Source: Hymenobacter sp. YC55 (GTDB lineage: Bacteria > Bacteroidota > Bacteroidia > Cytophagales > Hymenobacteraceae). From it: DNA of 64,000 nt. Location of the stretch: positions 186,001-250,000 of the forward strand of contig NZ_JARNTX010000003.1 of assembly GCF_029433095.1 (NCBI RefSeq). Direction: 5' to 3'. Below are positions 9,265 to 18,364 of the stretch, piece after piece. The position numbers and the translations under genes were made by a program. Position 1 is the first letter of the stretch, and each line of letters starts with the position of its first letter. The notes below the pieces were generated by a model, which searched no databases, was not told where the DNA came from, and saw nothing but the letters and a program-made list of their open reading frames with translations.

Positions 9265-9915
9265 TTACTGAGGGGCTCCGATAAGGGCCATGAGCGTAGC
9301 CTGATCTTGTTTCTCTTGCTGTTGCTTCTGAGCCAGCGCCCGGCATTTGCTGGTATGATAAGTCATGACGTTCTTTTGCGCCACCATCTTGTCGGCAATC
9401 TTATTGATGAACTTGACACGTTGCGGGTCGGTCATTTGAGCCTTGTTTGCGGCTAGAATAGTAGCCAGCTCTGAAATCAGGGAGATGTTTTCTTGCAGCA
9501 AAGCTTGGTAAGTGCCCGCCGCTTCATTAACCTGAACAGGCGTGAGACCACGCGTACGCAGTTCGGAAACGCCACTGGAGAACTGCGAAATCATAGCCGT
9601 TTGCGCATCGTAGATTTCCTGCACCCGACGATAATTGCGCACCCCAGGACTAATGTTGAGTAAGCTACTGTACCATTGTGCGTGAAGAGCCTGCGTTTGA
9701 TCGGTAATACCCTTTATCACACCACTGACTTTGGTCATGCTGTTAGCCAAAGATTTGCCGGTTGCTAGCAGAGTAGCCGAAACACCTTGGTGGACGATTT
9801 GCTTGCGCGAAATCTTCTCCGAAATAGGCGCCGAAATCACAGCGGGCAGCTGGGCGTAGGCTTGATGCGCCCAAAGGGTCAAGCCCAGCAGAATTAGCTT
9901 GGAAATAACTTTCAT
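9265..9915 (-). CDS. TraI-position secreted helical protein, copy 2
   Basis: A 216-residue exported protein (signal peptide MKVISKLILLGLTLWAHQAYAQ) that is nearly all helical. It shares its central motif with the upstream neighbour: HAQWYSSLLNISPGVRNYRR then IYDAQTAMISQFSS. Position between TraG and TraJ matches TraI (DUF4141) of CTnDOT-type elements, thought to be a periplasmic, possibly VirB5-like, component. The C-terminus is Gln/Lys-rich. It contains one cysteine (SKCRALAQ). The tandem arrangement with the next gene, 10 bases away, suggests duplication followed by divergence. Confidence 0.7.
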   Translation of the reverse strand: MKVISKLILLGLTLWAHQAYAQLPAVISAPISEKISRKQIVHQGVSATLLATGKSLANSMTKVSGVIKGITDQTQALHAQWYSSLLNISPGVRNYRRVQEIYDAQTAMISQFSSGVSELRTRGLTPVQVNEAAGTYQALLQENISLISELATILAANKAQMTDPQRVKFINKIADKMVAQKNVMTYHTSKCRALAQKQQQEKQDQATLMALIGAPQ

Positions 9916-9925
9916 GCGTCAGCAG

Positions 9926-10573
9926 TTATTGAGCGCCAATAAAGGAGTAGAGTGTTTTCGTATCCTGGTCGATCTGTTGGGCTGTTTGAAGCAGCATCAT
10001 GTTTCGCCGCGTGTAGTAACTCACCAGATTTAAATGCTCCGTTATCTTGGCATCCAGTTGGTCGATGAATTCCATGCGCTCGGCATCCGTCATTTTCAGC
10101 ATAGCTGGGCTTGTGATAGTGCCTAAGTCGGAAACCGTGTTAGCCCCCTCCGCCAGTAGCTTAGAGTACATTGAGGTCATTTCCGTGAGCTGAGTGGCGG
10201 TGATATAGCGCGACGTGCGGAACACGTTGATAGCCGTCGAGTAGGTGGAAATGATAGCCGTTTGCTTGGCATAAATCGCCCGCACTCGACGATAGTCACG
10301 CACTACTCCCGATACCTTCATCAGCCCGTCGTACCACTCCTTATGCTGCGTAAGGTTTTTCAGCGAATAAGTTTTGGTTAGCTCTTGCTCCTTTACTCCC
10401 AAGGCTACCAGCTTATTGGCGGCAGCCTCTAAGCCCTTCATTGTTTTTTGGAGGCCAGTTTGCACGCCGCTTTGCACTTCCAATACAGGTGCCGTTACAA
10501 CCAATTGAGCGGACGCCGGAAAAGCACTAAAGGCACAGAATGCGAGGCCAAGTAATTGAAGCTTAGCTTTCAT
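9926..10573 (-). CDS. TraI-position secreted helical protein, copy 1
   Basis: A 215-residue protein with a signal peptide (MKAKLQLLGLAFCAFSAFPASAQ) and a mostly helical mature part. The segment HKEWYDGLMKVSGVVRDYRR followed by IYAKQTAIISTYST aligns without gaps to the following gene, and both end in a short tail with IGAQ or IGAPQ. I therefore read the pair as paralogues of a TraI/DUF4141-like periplasmic transfer protein. The two have diverged strongly outside the core, so they may have separate roles, for example as two subunits of one complex. Confidence 0.7.
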   Translation of the reverse strand: MKAKLQLLGLAFCAFSAFPASAQLVVTAPVLEVQSGVQTGLQKTMKGLEAAANKLVALGVKEQELTKTYSLKNLTQHKEWYDGLMKVSGVVRDYRRVRAIYAKQTAIISTYSTAINVFRTSRYITATQLTEMTSMYSKLLAEGANTVSDLGTITSPAMLKMTDAERMEFIDQLDAKITEHLNLVSYYTRRNMMLLQTAQQIDQDTKTLYSFIGAQ

Positions 10574-10600
10574 ATATAGAGGTACAAGGGTGGTGTAGGG

Positions 10601-11167
10601 CTACAAATTCCGGGTCTGAGGATATTTCAGGTACTTCATGTGGCGCTGGGCCGCGAAGAGCACACTTCCATAGCCGGATTCGACATTTATCAGCGTAAGC
10701 AAAGCCTCCGAAGCGGTGACTTCCGGTTCTTCTGTTAGGGGTAGCAGAATCTTTGTCACCTCGTCAAGCTGAGGGGTGAAATCATTCCAGGTCTTATCAT
10801 CCTCCGGCTTTACCCGCTTCATGCCCCGAGAGCTTACAACCAAGCGCAAAGCATTCCGATAACGGTTCCAAGCGCTTTCTGCTACAGGATGTCGCTTGAC
10901 CGATGGTTTTAGGTTGCTTGCTTGCCAAGTGGTTACTGCTTGAGCATATCTGCGTGCAGCTTCTACGTCTGCTTTTTCTGCTTTAGGTAAAGCCGCAATA
11001 CTATCAGCAAAGGCTAGTGCTGCTGTTACTTCTGGGCTAGCGCTAGATCCCGCAGGCGCCGGTGCAGGGGCCGCTCCGGGTGTAGCAGCTGTGTTGGTAG
11101 TAGCTTGCTCGGAACCGCAGTTCGCCAGGAAGGCCAGAATAATAATAGGCCACAGAGAGAGTTTCAT
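10601..11167 (-). CDS. Lipoprotein encoded inside the tra operon
   Basis: A 188-residue protein with a lipoprotein signal (MKLSLWPIIILAFLANCGSE, lipobox LANC), a low-complexity Ala/Pro/Thr linker (residues about 20-45) and a helical C-terminal domain containing AESAWNRYRNALRLVVSSRG. No family recognised. It sits in the operon between traG and the TraI-like pair with small gaps on both sides (about 26 bases each), so it is very probably an accessory mating-channel component anchored in the inner or outer membrane, or an entry-exclusion lipoprotein. Neither role can be shown from sequence. Confidence 0.65.
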   Translation of the reverse strand: MKLSLWPIIILAFLANCGSEQATTNTAATPGAAPAPAPAGSSASPEVTAALAFADSIAALPKAEKADVEAARRYAQAVTTWQASNLKPSVKRHPVAESAWNRYRNALRLVVSSRGMKRVKPEDDKTWNDFTPQLDEVTKILLPLTEEPEVTASEALLTLINVESGYGSVLFAAQRHMKYLKYPQTRNL

Positions 11168-11193
11168 GATTTTCTCTTTTTGATGAAATGTTA

Positions 11194-13686
11194 TTATACC
11201 TGCACTTCTCTCAGTTCTGCTGCAAATAATTTAATAGCTGTGGGCATATCCCCAGTTTGTTTAAGCTTTTCAAACAGCTTCACTTTCTCGGTTTCTTCAG
11301 TTGTATAAGTTACATATTCTTCCTTTGACACCTCAATTGCGTATACTTTAGAAACTGTACCACCTAGTGAAATAAATACTTCTGTATATCTACCGCGGCT
11401 AGCTTTATTATCTCGATTAATAGATAATACTAAATCCTTTTCTTTAGGGGTAAGCGAAAGCAACGCCTGGATTTCATCAAACCGATTAATGAATTTTCTT
11501 TGATCTAATAAAATCTTGCAATCCGAATTATTAATAATAGCATCCTTAACTATTTCATTGCCAATTATGTCATCTATTTCTTGTGTAACTACAATGGCTT
11601 CACCGAAGAATTTTCGCACGGTTTTGAACAGATATTTGATATAAGCCGCCATACCGGGCGTGGTAAGAGCTTTCCACGCTTCTTCAATCAAAATCATTTT
11701 GCGGACACCTTTCAACTTCCGCATCTTAGATATAAATGTTTCCATAATAATTAAAGTCACCACTGGAAATAAGATAGGATGGTCTTTAATATTATCTAAT
11801 TCAAACACAATGAACGGCGCTTGCACTAAATCTAACTCCTTGTTTGAATTAAGTAAATAATCATACTCACCTCCCTTATAATAAGGCTTTAAAACATAAA
11901 TAAAATTATCTATATCGAAATCTTTCTCTCTTACTTTATCTTCAGCAAGTAATTGACGATAGGGACCTTTTACAAAATCATAGAAAGTATTAAAGCTTGG
12001 CTTGATTGCTGAATTTTCTTCCAGCATGACATAGTACAGGCTTACCGCAGTGGAAAGCGAAACATATTCCGATTGCGAAATTGATTCGTCATCTTTTTTC
12101 CATAAGGCTTGTAATAGGGTTTTTATTGACTCCTTCTTTTCAACGTCAAGCTTACCCGAGATTAGAAATGGGTTGAATGCAATAGGATCATCTTCTTCGT
12201 AAGTGAAATACACCCCTCCCACTAACTCGCATAGGCCTTTGTATGAATTACCTGTATCAACCAACAGGACGTGCGCGCCTTGCTCGTAGTATTGGCGTAC
12301 CATGTGGTTTGTGAAAAACGATTTGCCCGAACCTGAGGGACCAAGCACGAACTTGTTGCGGTTGAAGATGATTTGCCGTTTCATCGGCTCATCCGAGATA
12401 TCCACGAGCACCGGTTTGCCGGTGAGGCGGTCAGAAAGTTTGATGCCTTTTGTAGCCCCTGTGCTTCGATAGTTGGTTTCCGATGCCCAGAAACAAACCG
12501 CTTGCTCGATGAAAGTGTAGAAGGTTTCTTCGCTAGGAAAGTCGCCAGCGTTACCGGGAATGCCTCCCCAGTAGAGTGCGGCAATATCCACGGTGTTTTG
12601 CCGCGGCTTGCAATTCATCGAATTGAAAGACGCATTAACCAGCTTACGCACTTCTGTTAGCTGATCCTCGTTCTGTGCCCATGTAAGCACGTTGACATGG
12701 ACCCGTACCGGCCGGCGCTTAAACGCAATCAGTTCGTTCAGGTACTGGTTATAGTACTCGAAATTGATAGAGTTCTCGCGGGAGTAAAGTGAAAGCGAAT
12801 TAAGTCGGTCCTTTTTCTGCTCAAAGGTTTTGACGGTCTTTTGGGTGTTATCCAAAAACACATATTGGTTAAGGATATGATTCGTACCAAGTAGTAGACC
12901 AAGAGGAGCCGCGAAGCTGATTGGAAAATCACTTTGCTCTGTGCTGTACTGCTCGTAGCGAATATCGCTCTCAACTGATGTGGGTAGATCGTCCAGATTA
13001 GCGACCGAGAACATATTGCAGAAGTTGGCGCCAATCTTTAAGCCGCTGGTCATATCCAAGTCTACTTGTTGGGCCTGGTCAGACAGGTCCAAAGACAAGT
13101 ATTTTTCCAGCAGCCCCGCAGCTTTTTCCGTACCTGCCAACTCATCAGAGGTAAGTCGGTAGCTTTTGATGTAGGGTGCATTGGTTGGGCCTACTCCTTC
13201 CAGCGTCCGAACGAACTGCCCTACGTTGTCGAAAAAGCTTTCTAATACTTTCGTGTCCAGCATTTCTTTGGGCACGATGTTGCGCCGCGCCAAGAGGCCA
13301 GAAGTACTACCCCAATCCGGACGCTCCGATGAGCACTTCGTGATAAAGAGGTAGCAATAGTGATTTAGGTAGGGACGCTCGAAAAAGTGTCGCTCATACG
13401 AAGACGAAAGCAACGTTCTTTCCGCTTCAAAGCCAGGAGCATAACGGTCTTCTACATACCAGTCCTGCTTGTGAATCACGCAATGGTCAGGAAGTAGCCG
13501 TACTGCCTTAATGAAAGCCGACTGCAACTGCGCGTAGTCCTCCCGCGAAAGGGTAAAAATTTCAGGCAGGTTTAAGCGAAATGCTACGGTCACGTCCGCA
13601 TTCTTCGAAATCAGGCAATCCTTCTCAACCTTATAAATAGGTTGTTTGGACTCTAGGGATACAGAAGGAAGGACTTTATTGCTCAT
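11194..13686 (-). CDS. traG: Conjugation ATPase TraG (VirB4-like)
   Basis: An 830-residue cytoplasmic ATPase. The N-terminal 400 residues form the VirB4-type domain (HFFERPYLNHYCYLFITKCS, FDNVGQFVRTLEGVG). Walker A is FVLGPSGSGKSFFTNHMVRQ at about residue 450, followed by HVLLVDTGNSYKGL. Walker B is KMILIEEAWKAL at about residue 665, and VVTQEIDDIIGNEIVKDAII is the conserved motif behind it. This is the energising ATPase of the type IV secretion machine. The gene is intact and of normal family length. It follows traF by 25 bases and precedes a lipoprotein gene. The coding sequence is visibly richer in A and T than the cargo genes after 31 kb. Confidence 0.95.
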   Translation of the reverse strand: MSNKVLPSVSLESKQPIYKVEKDCLISKNADVTVAFRLNLPEIFTLSREDYAQLQSAFIKAVRLLPDHCVIHKQDWYVEDRYAPGFEAERTLLSSSYERHFFERPYLNHYCYLFITKCSSERPDWGSTSGLLARRNIVPKEMLDTKVLESFFDNVGQFVRTLEGVGPTNAPYIKSYRLTSDELAGTEKAAGLLEKYLSLDLSDQAQQVDLDMTSGLKIGANFCNMFSVANLDDLPTSVESDIRYEQYSTEQSDFPISFAAPLGLLLGTNHILNQYVFLDNTQKTVKTFEQKKDRLNSLSLYSRENSINFEYYNQYLNELIAFKRRPVRVHVNVLTWAQNEDQLTEVRKLVNASFNSMNCKPRQNTVDIAALYWGGIPGNAGDFPSEETFYTFIEQAVCFWASETNYRSTGATKGIKLSDRLTGKPVLVDISDEPMKRQIIFNRNKFVLGPSGSGKSFFTNHMVRQYYEQGAHVLLVDTGNSYKGLCELVGGVYFTYEEDDPIAFNPFLISGKLDVEKKESIKTLLQALWKKDDESISQSEYVSLSTAVSLYYVMLEENSAIKPSFNTFYDFVKGPYRQLLAEDKVREKDFDIDNFIYVLKPYYKGGEYDYLLNSNKELDLVQAPFIVFELDNIKDHPILFPVVTLIIMETFISKMRKLKGVRKMILIEEAWKALTTPGMAAYIKYLFKTVRKFFGEAIVVTQEIDDIIGNEIVKDAIINNSDCKILLDQRKFINRFDEIQALLSLTPKEKDLVLSINRDNKASRGRYTEVFISLGGTVSKVYAIEVSKEEYVTYTTEETEKVKLFEKLKQTGDMPTAIKLFAAELREVQV

Positions 13687-13711
13687 GGAAGGAAGAAGTC
13701 AAAACCAGGCG

Positions 13712-14044
13712 CTAAGAGCGCCCGACTTTGTCCGCATTGAGATTTTGGAATAAGCGACTTTTCCGATTAGTGATGTATTTGGGAGAGGCACGACGAGCCG
13801 AGGCTTTCATGAGGCCATGTTCTCCATACTTGCGATTCAGCGCGAACACGCCCGCCCACATACCTCCGCCAGCACTGAGTGTTATAATCACCGTCAGAAC
13901 CAGCGGTATTCCCCCTAGATATAAGGTTATGAACAACCCGAATACCAGACCAATGCCGGCCACTAGGAAATAGATATTGTTTCCCACCAAACCCTTAAAC
14001 TCCACTGGTTTGTTGATGCCACGGTTTAGATCGTAGATGGGCAT
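13712..14044 (-). CDS. traF: Conjugative transfer protein TraF (VirB3-like, DUF4133)
   Basis: A 110-residue protein from the ATG at 14044, giving the typical start MPIYDLNRGINKPVEFKGLV followed by two membrane segments (YFLVAGIGLVFGLFITLYLG and VLTVIITLSAGGGMWAGVFA) and the motif LNRKYGEHGLMK. This is the standard architecture of TraF/DUF4133 proteins, small inner-membrane VirB3-like partners of the VirB4-type ATPase TraG, whose gene follows directly. A longer version starting at 14086 would overlap traE and is unlikely. Confidence 0.9.
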   Translation of the reverse strand: MPIYDLNRGINKPVEFKGLVGNNIYFLVAGIGLVFGLFITLYLGGIPLVLTVIITLSAGGGMWAGVFALNRKYGEHGLMKASARRASPKYITNRKSRLFQNLNADKVGRS

Positions 14045-14054
14045 TACCGCAGGC

Positions 14055-14390
14055 CTAGAGGAAGAAGGAGCGAATAACAGTTGCAACGATGACTAGGAAA
14101 ATCATCGAGCCAAACCAAGAAACAGCAGTTTTCTGCGTGTCTTGATCACCTGAATTCCACTTGCCATACACTTTGATGGCCCCCACGAGACCTAGCACGG
14201 CACCAATTGCATACATAAGGTTGGTGAGAGGGGTAAAGTAACTCGTTACTTGAGTTGTGGCATCCGTGATACCAGCTGTGCCATTCCCCCCTTGACCATA
14301 CATAATCTGCGAGGTCAGAAGCAGACCAGTTGTTACTAGTAAACGAGCAATACTCTTCTGCTTACGAGGTAATCCTGTAGTGTTTTTCAT
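14055..14390 (-). CDS. traE: Conjugative transfer protein TraE (VirB2-like, DUF4134)
   Basis: A 111-residue protein with a signal-like N-terminus (RLLVTTGLLLTSQIMYGQGG) and two membrane segments (NLMYAIGAVLGLVGAIKVYG and WFGSMIFLVIVATVIRSFFL) separated by KWNSGDQDTQKTAVS. That linker and the final helix are diagnostic of TraE/DUF4134, the presumed pilin-like subunit of Bacteroidetes conjugation systems. It is the first recognisable tra gene, with traF starting about 10 bases behind it. Confidence 0.9.
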   Translation of the reverse strand: MKNTTGLPRKQKSIARLLVTTGLLLTSQIMYGQGGNGTAGITDATTQVTSYFTPLTNLMYAIGAVLGLVGAIKVYGKWNSGDQDTQKTAVSWFGSMIFLVIVATVIRSFFL

Positions 14391-14438
14391 AGGTAATAGG
14401 TTGAAAAAAGAGTGAAAGGTGTAATCGGTTAATACTTA

Positions 14439-15236
14439 TTAAGCTTCTTCGCCGAACAAGAGGGTTAGCTCATGGGCACTCTCAGCAGTGAGTAGAATTA
14501 ATTGTGCTTCCAAGGTGGTACCATCAAGGGCCATTGGTACCGGTAGCTTCACGCCAGCCTGTATTTGAGCGAGGTAATCAGCAAGAGATTCGGCTTCAAC
14601 TAGCGGCTCTTCCTCTACTTGAGTGATATCGAGCATAGAAGCCATCGGCTCCGTGAAGTCGGCCAATGGTTCAGAAGCAACTTCATGGGTTATTTCATAG
14701 GCTACCTCAGCACAATCCAGATCAATAGATGCTTCATGGGCCCGCTGCCGAATTATAGCCGCTAATTGCTCGTTTGCGTGGTCTTCTTCCTCAGTGCGTT
14801 CAGCGTCGAGTTCCTGCTCTTCATGAGTAGCAGTATCTACCGCTGCCTCATTTACTGTATCTGTAGCATCCGCACTGTTATCGAAGCCTATAATCGTTGC
14901 AGTAGAGTTAGGTAGCTTCCCTCCTACCAGCTGCTCGGACGGGGTAGGCAGATTTTGAACAGCCCCATTTTCGGGTTCCTCTTCATTGGTGGGGATATCA
15001 GTAATTGATTTGGGGCCTCTATTTTCCTCTTGGCGAAAAGCGGACGTGGGACGTACCAAAGCCGGTGGGGCTGGTTGAGCAGCATCAGCTGTTTGCCCCT
15101 TCATTCCCTTCTTACCTGGCGTTAGCAACGAGCTTAGTTCGTCCCGATAGTAGATGAAGCCTACTACCATATAATAAAGCACTACCAGTAGTAAAATGAA
15201 AAGCCCGAACTGACCCCAAGTATAGTGGCTGAGCAT
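14439..15236 (-). CDS. Acidic single-span membrane protein heading the tra operon
   Basis: About 265 residues from the ATG at 15236 (MLSHYTWGQFGLFILLLVVL). One membrane segment at residues 8-30 is followed by a short basic patch (LLTPGKKGMKGQ) and a long acidic, low-complexity cytoplasmic region rich in Glu, Asp, Thr and Ala. No conserved domain recognised. It is the first gene behind the conserved leader at 15349-15442 and is followed by traE after about 50 bases. A role as a transfer accessory or regulatory membrane protein is only inferred from position. A longer start at 15299 would add 21 residues that look less natural. Confidence 0.6.
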   Translation of the reverse strand: MLSHYTWGQFGLFILLLVVLYYMVVGFIYYRDELSSLLTPGKKGMKGQTADAAQPAPPALVRPTSAFRQEENRGPKSITDIPTNEEEPENGAVQNLPTPSEQLVGGKLPNSTATIIGFDNSADATDTVNEAAVDTATHEEQELDAERTEEEDHANEQLAAIIRQRAHEASIDLDCAEVAYEITHEVASEPLADFTEPMASMLDITQVEEEPLVEAESLADYLAQIQAGVKLPVPMALDGTTLEAQLILLTAESAHELTLLFGEEA

Positions 15237-15348
15237 AAAGGAACCATTAGAAATGACTGGTTTTGTCGATCCTGTCAGGGCCTGCAAGCAGATTTCCAAC
15301 CGTAGTCGACTTTGCTAAACTAGGTCACGCCCCAGGTCCTTTTCCGAT

Positions 15349-15442
15349 AATTTGACGAGTGGTTGAAATTGGGTGGTGAGGTGCCGCTATAACACACGAA
15401 CGGCACGGGACTAAGGTGGTAAAACCTGGTCCCGTGCCGTTC
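15349..15442 (-). promoter_or_regulatory. Conserved leader, copy A: hairpin plus 59-bp block
   Basis: Read on the minus strand, a 14-bp perfect hairpin (arms 15429-15442 and 15398-15411, with a second inner stem of 4 bp) runs into a 59-bp block (15407 down to 15349). The block recurs at 24476-24533 on the plus strand with 5 differences. Here it lies between the response-regulator gene and the first gene of the tra operon. There is no T-run behind the hairpin, so it is not a plain terminator. It may be a promoter/operator region or a structured mRNA leader. Confidence 0.7.
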
Positions 15443-15461
15443 TTGCTAGCTGACTGCCGTA

Positions 15462-16211
15462 TTAGCCCAGTAGGTGAATGCGACTTTTTAGTTCGTCTTT
15501 GCAGCTTCTACTTACAGGAACGTATTCCTTACCCAGCAGGACGCAGCCTTCCTCGTAGGCTTGTACGTGGTCGAGATTGACAATGTGCGAACGGTGCGTT
15601 TTAAAGAAGTGCGACGGTAATTGCTGCTCTAATTCCTTGAGCGTGGAGTCGAACACGTAGCTTTCAGTGGCGGTATGCATGCGCACGTAATTCTGCAGCG
15701 CCTCGAAGTAGAGGATCTCGTCGGTCAGCACCTTAACGTGGCCGGAGCCTTTGCGTACAAAAAAGTACTTGGGTGCCTGTTGCGGCGGGCCCGGAGTTGC
15801 TTCGCCAGCCAGAGCGGCCAGCGCCGCCCGCGGAGGCGGCGTTTGGTTGGCGTTATAGAGGGCCACCTCTATCTGGGCCCGTAGGGACTCTTCCGTAAAG
15901 GGCTTAATTAAATACCCGTATGGTTGGGTTAGTTTGGCCCGGTTCAGGGTAGCCGAGTCCGAGCGGGCCGTTAGAAAGACCACCGGGACGGCAAACTGCC
16001 GACGCACCAGTAGGGCCGTGGCAATTCCATCACAGTCACCAGCAATATTGATGTCCATGAGCACTAGCTCGACTGGGTGCTGGGCGAGGGCGCTCAGCGC
16101 ATCATCGCTGTTATCCACGGGCTCGAGCGGCGCGTGCCCAAGACGGGTTAACATGCGCTCTATCTCGGCGGCAATCAATAATTCGTCCTCGACAATGAGT
16201 ATGGAAGCCAT
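15462..16211 (-). CDS. LytTR-family response regulator
   Basis: About 250 residues from the ATG at 16211. The receiver domain (residues 1-120) has the acidic pair in ILIVEDE, the phospho-acceptor Asp near residue 53 in LVLMDINIAG, the Thr in VVFLTARS and the Lys in YLIKPFTEE. After a Pro/Ala linker comes a LytTR DNA-binding domain (DEILYFEALQNYVRMHT, FFKTHRSHIVNLDHV). It starts 29 bases after the histidine-kinase gene, so the two form a two-component pair. The target is not shown, but the conserved leader copy A begins directly behind this gene. Confidence 0.9.
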   Translation of the reverse strand: MASILIVEDELLIAAEIERMLTRLGHAPLEPVDNSDDALSALAQHPVELVLMDINIAGDCDGIATALLVRRQFAVPVVFLTARSDSATLNRAKLTQPYGYLIKPFTEESLRAQIEVALYNANQTPPPRAALAALAGEATPGPPQQAPKYFFVRKGSGHVKVLTDEILYFEALQNYVRMHTATESYVFDSTLKELEQQLPSHFFKTHRSHIVNLDHVQAYEEGCVLLGKEYVPVSRSCKDELKSRIHLLG

Positions 16212-16240
16212 AAAAGGCAAGAAAAATTAAGGTGGGAAGG

Positions 16241-18364
16241 TTAAGCGCGGGTAACCTCAATGCAGGTACCGGTAGGATGATGCGGGGTGGCGGTGATAGT
16301 GGCGCGCAGTTGCTTAACCAGGGTTTTAACTAAATTCATGCCCAGCGATTTTGGCTTGGCCTCGATTCCGGTGGCGGGCAGGCCCTTACCATTGTCGATG
16401 ACTTGTAGTTTAAAGCCGTCCGGACAATTCACTTTAGCGAGGGAAATGTGCAGCTCCCCGCCATCTTGCTCGCTGAACGCATGCTTGTAGGCATTGGTCA
16501 CGAGCTCGTTGACCAGCAAACCAAAGGCACTGGCGTCCTTGGCTTCCATGACGACCGCCTCGAGCTCGGCACTGACTTGAATAGGCCTTTGAGGCGTGCT
16601 AAACGATTCGTGCAAGGATTTGAGCAGTTCAGCCAGGTAAGAATCGAGGCGAACTTGCGAAAGGTTGTCGGCCCGGTAAAGAAACTCGTGCACCATGGCC
16701 ATGCTTTGAATCCGCGCCTGACTGCCAGCGAGCACCGCCACTAGCGCCGGCTCAGGCAAACTGCTGCTTTGCCAGCCGAGTAAACTACTAACGAGTTGCA
16801 GATTGTTTTTCACCCGGTGATGAATTTCCTGCAGCAGCACTTCCTTTTCCGCCGCGGAAGCGCGGTTCACTTCGTTGGCTTGCGCTAGCAAGGCGCTTTG
16901 CCGGCGCAAGCGCCAGTAGAGCAGCCCGCCCGCCAGTAACCCTAACCCAAGGACGCACAGCCAAATGGTAAGCGTGCGCCGGCCGGCCTCTTGTTCTTCG
17001 TCCTGCTGGGTGAGCAACTGCAGGCGGGCCTTTTGGGTTTGCGTCTGGGCGGCCGCCACGCGGTTCTGCTCGGCCAGCAGCTCCAAGCTGGTGCGCTGCA
17101 CCTGGGCCCGCGCTTCGGCCGCGTGGTTTTTTTGGGTGAGCAGTTGCACCCGCGCCCGCTCGGCCTGCGTCTGGGCCTCGGCCACGCGGTTTTGTTCGAG
17201 AGCCACGCGTTTTTGCTGCTGAGCAATGCGGTTCTGCTGCTGGAGCAGCGTGAGCTGCTGGCGTTGCTGCTGCACGTCGTATTTAACTTGCAGCTGCGCC
17301 AGGGCCTCCGATTTTTCCGAGTTGAAGAGCGAGTCGCGTAAATTCTTGGCTTGCGCGTCATACTCGTAGGCACCCATTGCATTGCCCTGGTCGGCGTACG
17401 CCCACGCCAGCGAGGCCAGCGCATCGGCCTTGTACTGACGTAAGTTTTTTTGATTGGCCAGCTGCAAAGCTAAATCCGCCATTTTCTCTGATTCAACCGG
17501 CTTGCCGTGTAAACGGTACTGGTCGGCCAAGGTTAAGGCCGCCGAGGCGGCAAACGACGCGTAGTCTTCTTTGGTCCTGAAGATTGCCAGTGCCCGGCGC
17601 AGGTGGAAAGTGGCCGAATCCAGAGTGGCCGCTGTTTGAGGCCGAATTTTGTGGTACACCTCGCCCTGAAACTGGTGAATGTAACCCACGCCGCGCTCGT
17701 CGTTTATTTGCTGCAAGTAAGGCAAGGCCCGGCGGGCGTAGAAAAGTACGGAATCGTACTGCCGCACGGAAAGAAACGTGTTAGCTATATTCACCCGCAG
17801 GGTGCCCTTCTCGCGCGGGGTAACCCCCTTGGTAGCTTTCTGCGTTGCCAATGCCTTGCGCATGTAGGCTAGCCCCCCACTGAAGTCCTTGGTATCCGCC
17901 GTAGCAACCCCCATGAGCTGATAGAAAGCCCAGGTACCGGTTGGGTAGTAGCTCTGACAGAACTCCAAGCCCTGCTGGGCGTACTTCAACGTGGATACGT
18001 AGTCGCCCATACGTTCGGAGAAGAGCACCTGATTGAAAAGGAACTGGTAGGCTTGCTCCCATTCCTTAAGCTTTAGCGCCAAGGCCACCGCCTGGTCTCC
18101 TACCCGGAGTGCTTCGGAGTTCCCGGCTTGCCCCAGCAGGTAACCCAACTCGTGTAACACTTTCAGGCGCTCCTGCGGGGCTACATCCCGCCGCTTGAGC
18201 ATCCAGCGCAGCGAATCCTGATAGGTTTTAGGTTGGTCGGCTGCCCGGCCTCGCGACGAAGCGCTAGGCCGGGTCTGCGAGAACACGCTCGTGCTTGCAC
18301 TCACCCACACACAAAGGACAAGCAAAAGATATTTGGGGCTGGGCATGACGAGCGTAATACGCAT
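16241..18364 (-). CDS. TPR-type sensor histidine kinase (HisKA_2 class)
   Basis: About 707 residues. Order: signal peptide (LLLVLCVWVSASTSVFSQ), an exported TPR-like helical sensor region (about 60-370), a long coiled coil with repeats of QNRVAEAQTQAERARVQLL type (about 375-470), one membrane span (TIWLCVLGLGLLAGGLLYW), then a HisKA_2 phospho-acceptor box EIHHRVKNNLQLVSSLLGW and a GHKL ATPase domain (NELVTNAYKHAF, VIDNGKGLP, SLGMNLVKTLVKQL). The ATG overlaps the stop of the preceding gene as TAATG, which implies translational coupling. It should phosphorylate the neighbouring LytTR regulator. The signal sensed is unknown. Confidence 0.9.
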   Translation of the reverse strand: MRITLVMPSPKYLLLVLCVWVSASTSVFSQTRPSASSRGRAADQPKTYQDSLRWMLKRRDVAPQERLKVLHELGYLLGQAGNSEALRVGDQAVALALKLKEWEQAYQFLFNQVLFSERMGDYVSTLKYAQQGLEFCQSYYPTGTWAFYQLMGVATADTKDFSGGLAYMRKALATQKATKGVTPREKGTLRVNIANTFLSVRQYDSVLFYARRALPYLQQINDERGVGYIHQFQGEVYHKIRPQTAATLDSATFHLRRALAIFRTKEDYASFAASAALTLADQYRLHGKPVESEKMADLALQLANQKNLRQYKADALASLAWAYADQGNAMGAYEYDAQAKNLRDSLFNSEKSEALAQLQVKYDVQQQRQQLTLLQQQNRIAQQQKRVALEQNRVAEAQTQAERARVQLLTQKNHAAEARAQVQRTSLELLAEQNRVAAAQTQTQKARLQLLTQQDEEQEAGRRTLTIWLCVLGLGLLAGGLLYWRLRRQSALLAQANEVNRASAAEKEVLLQEIHHRVKNNLQLVSSLLGWQSSSLPEPALVAVLAGSQARIQSMAMVHEFLYRADNLSQVRLDSYLAELLKSLHESFSTPQRPIQVSAELEAVVMEAKDASAFGLLVNELVTNAYKHAFSEQDGGELHISLAKVNCPDGFKLQVIDNGKGLPATGIEAKPKSLGMNLVKTLVKQLRATITATPHHPTGTCIEVTRA

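Noticed and set aside
15398..15442. Hairpin as a simple terminator of the response-regulator gene
   Set aside because: No T-run follows it in transcription direction, and its sequence continues into a conserved block shared with 24.5 kb, which a plain terminator would not need. A partial terminator role is still possible.
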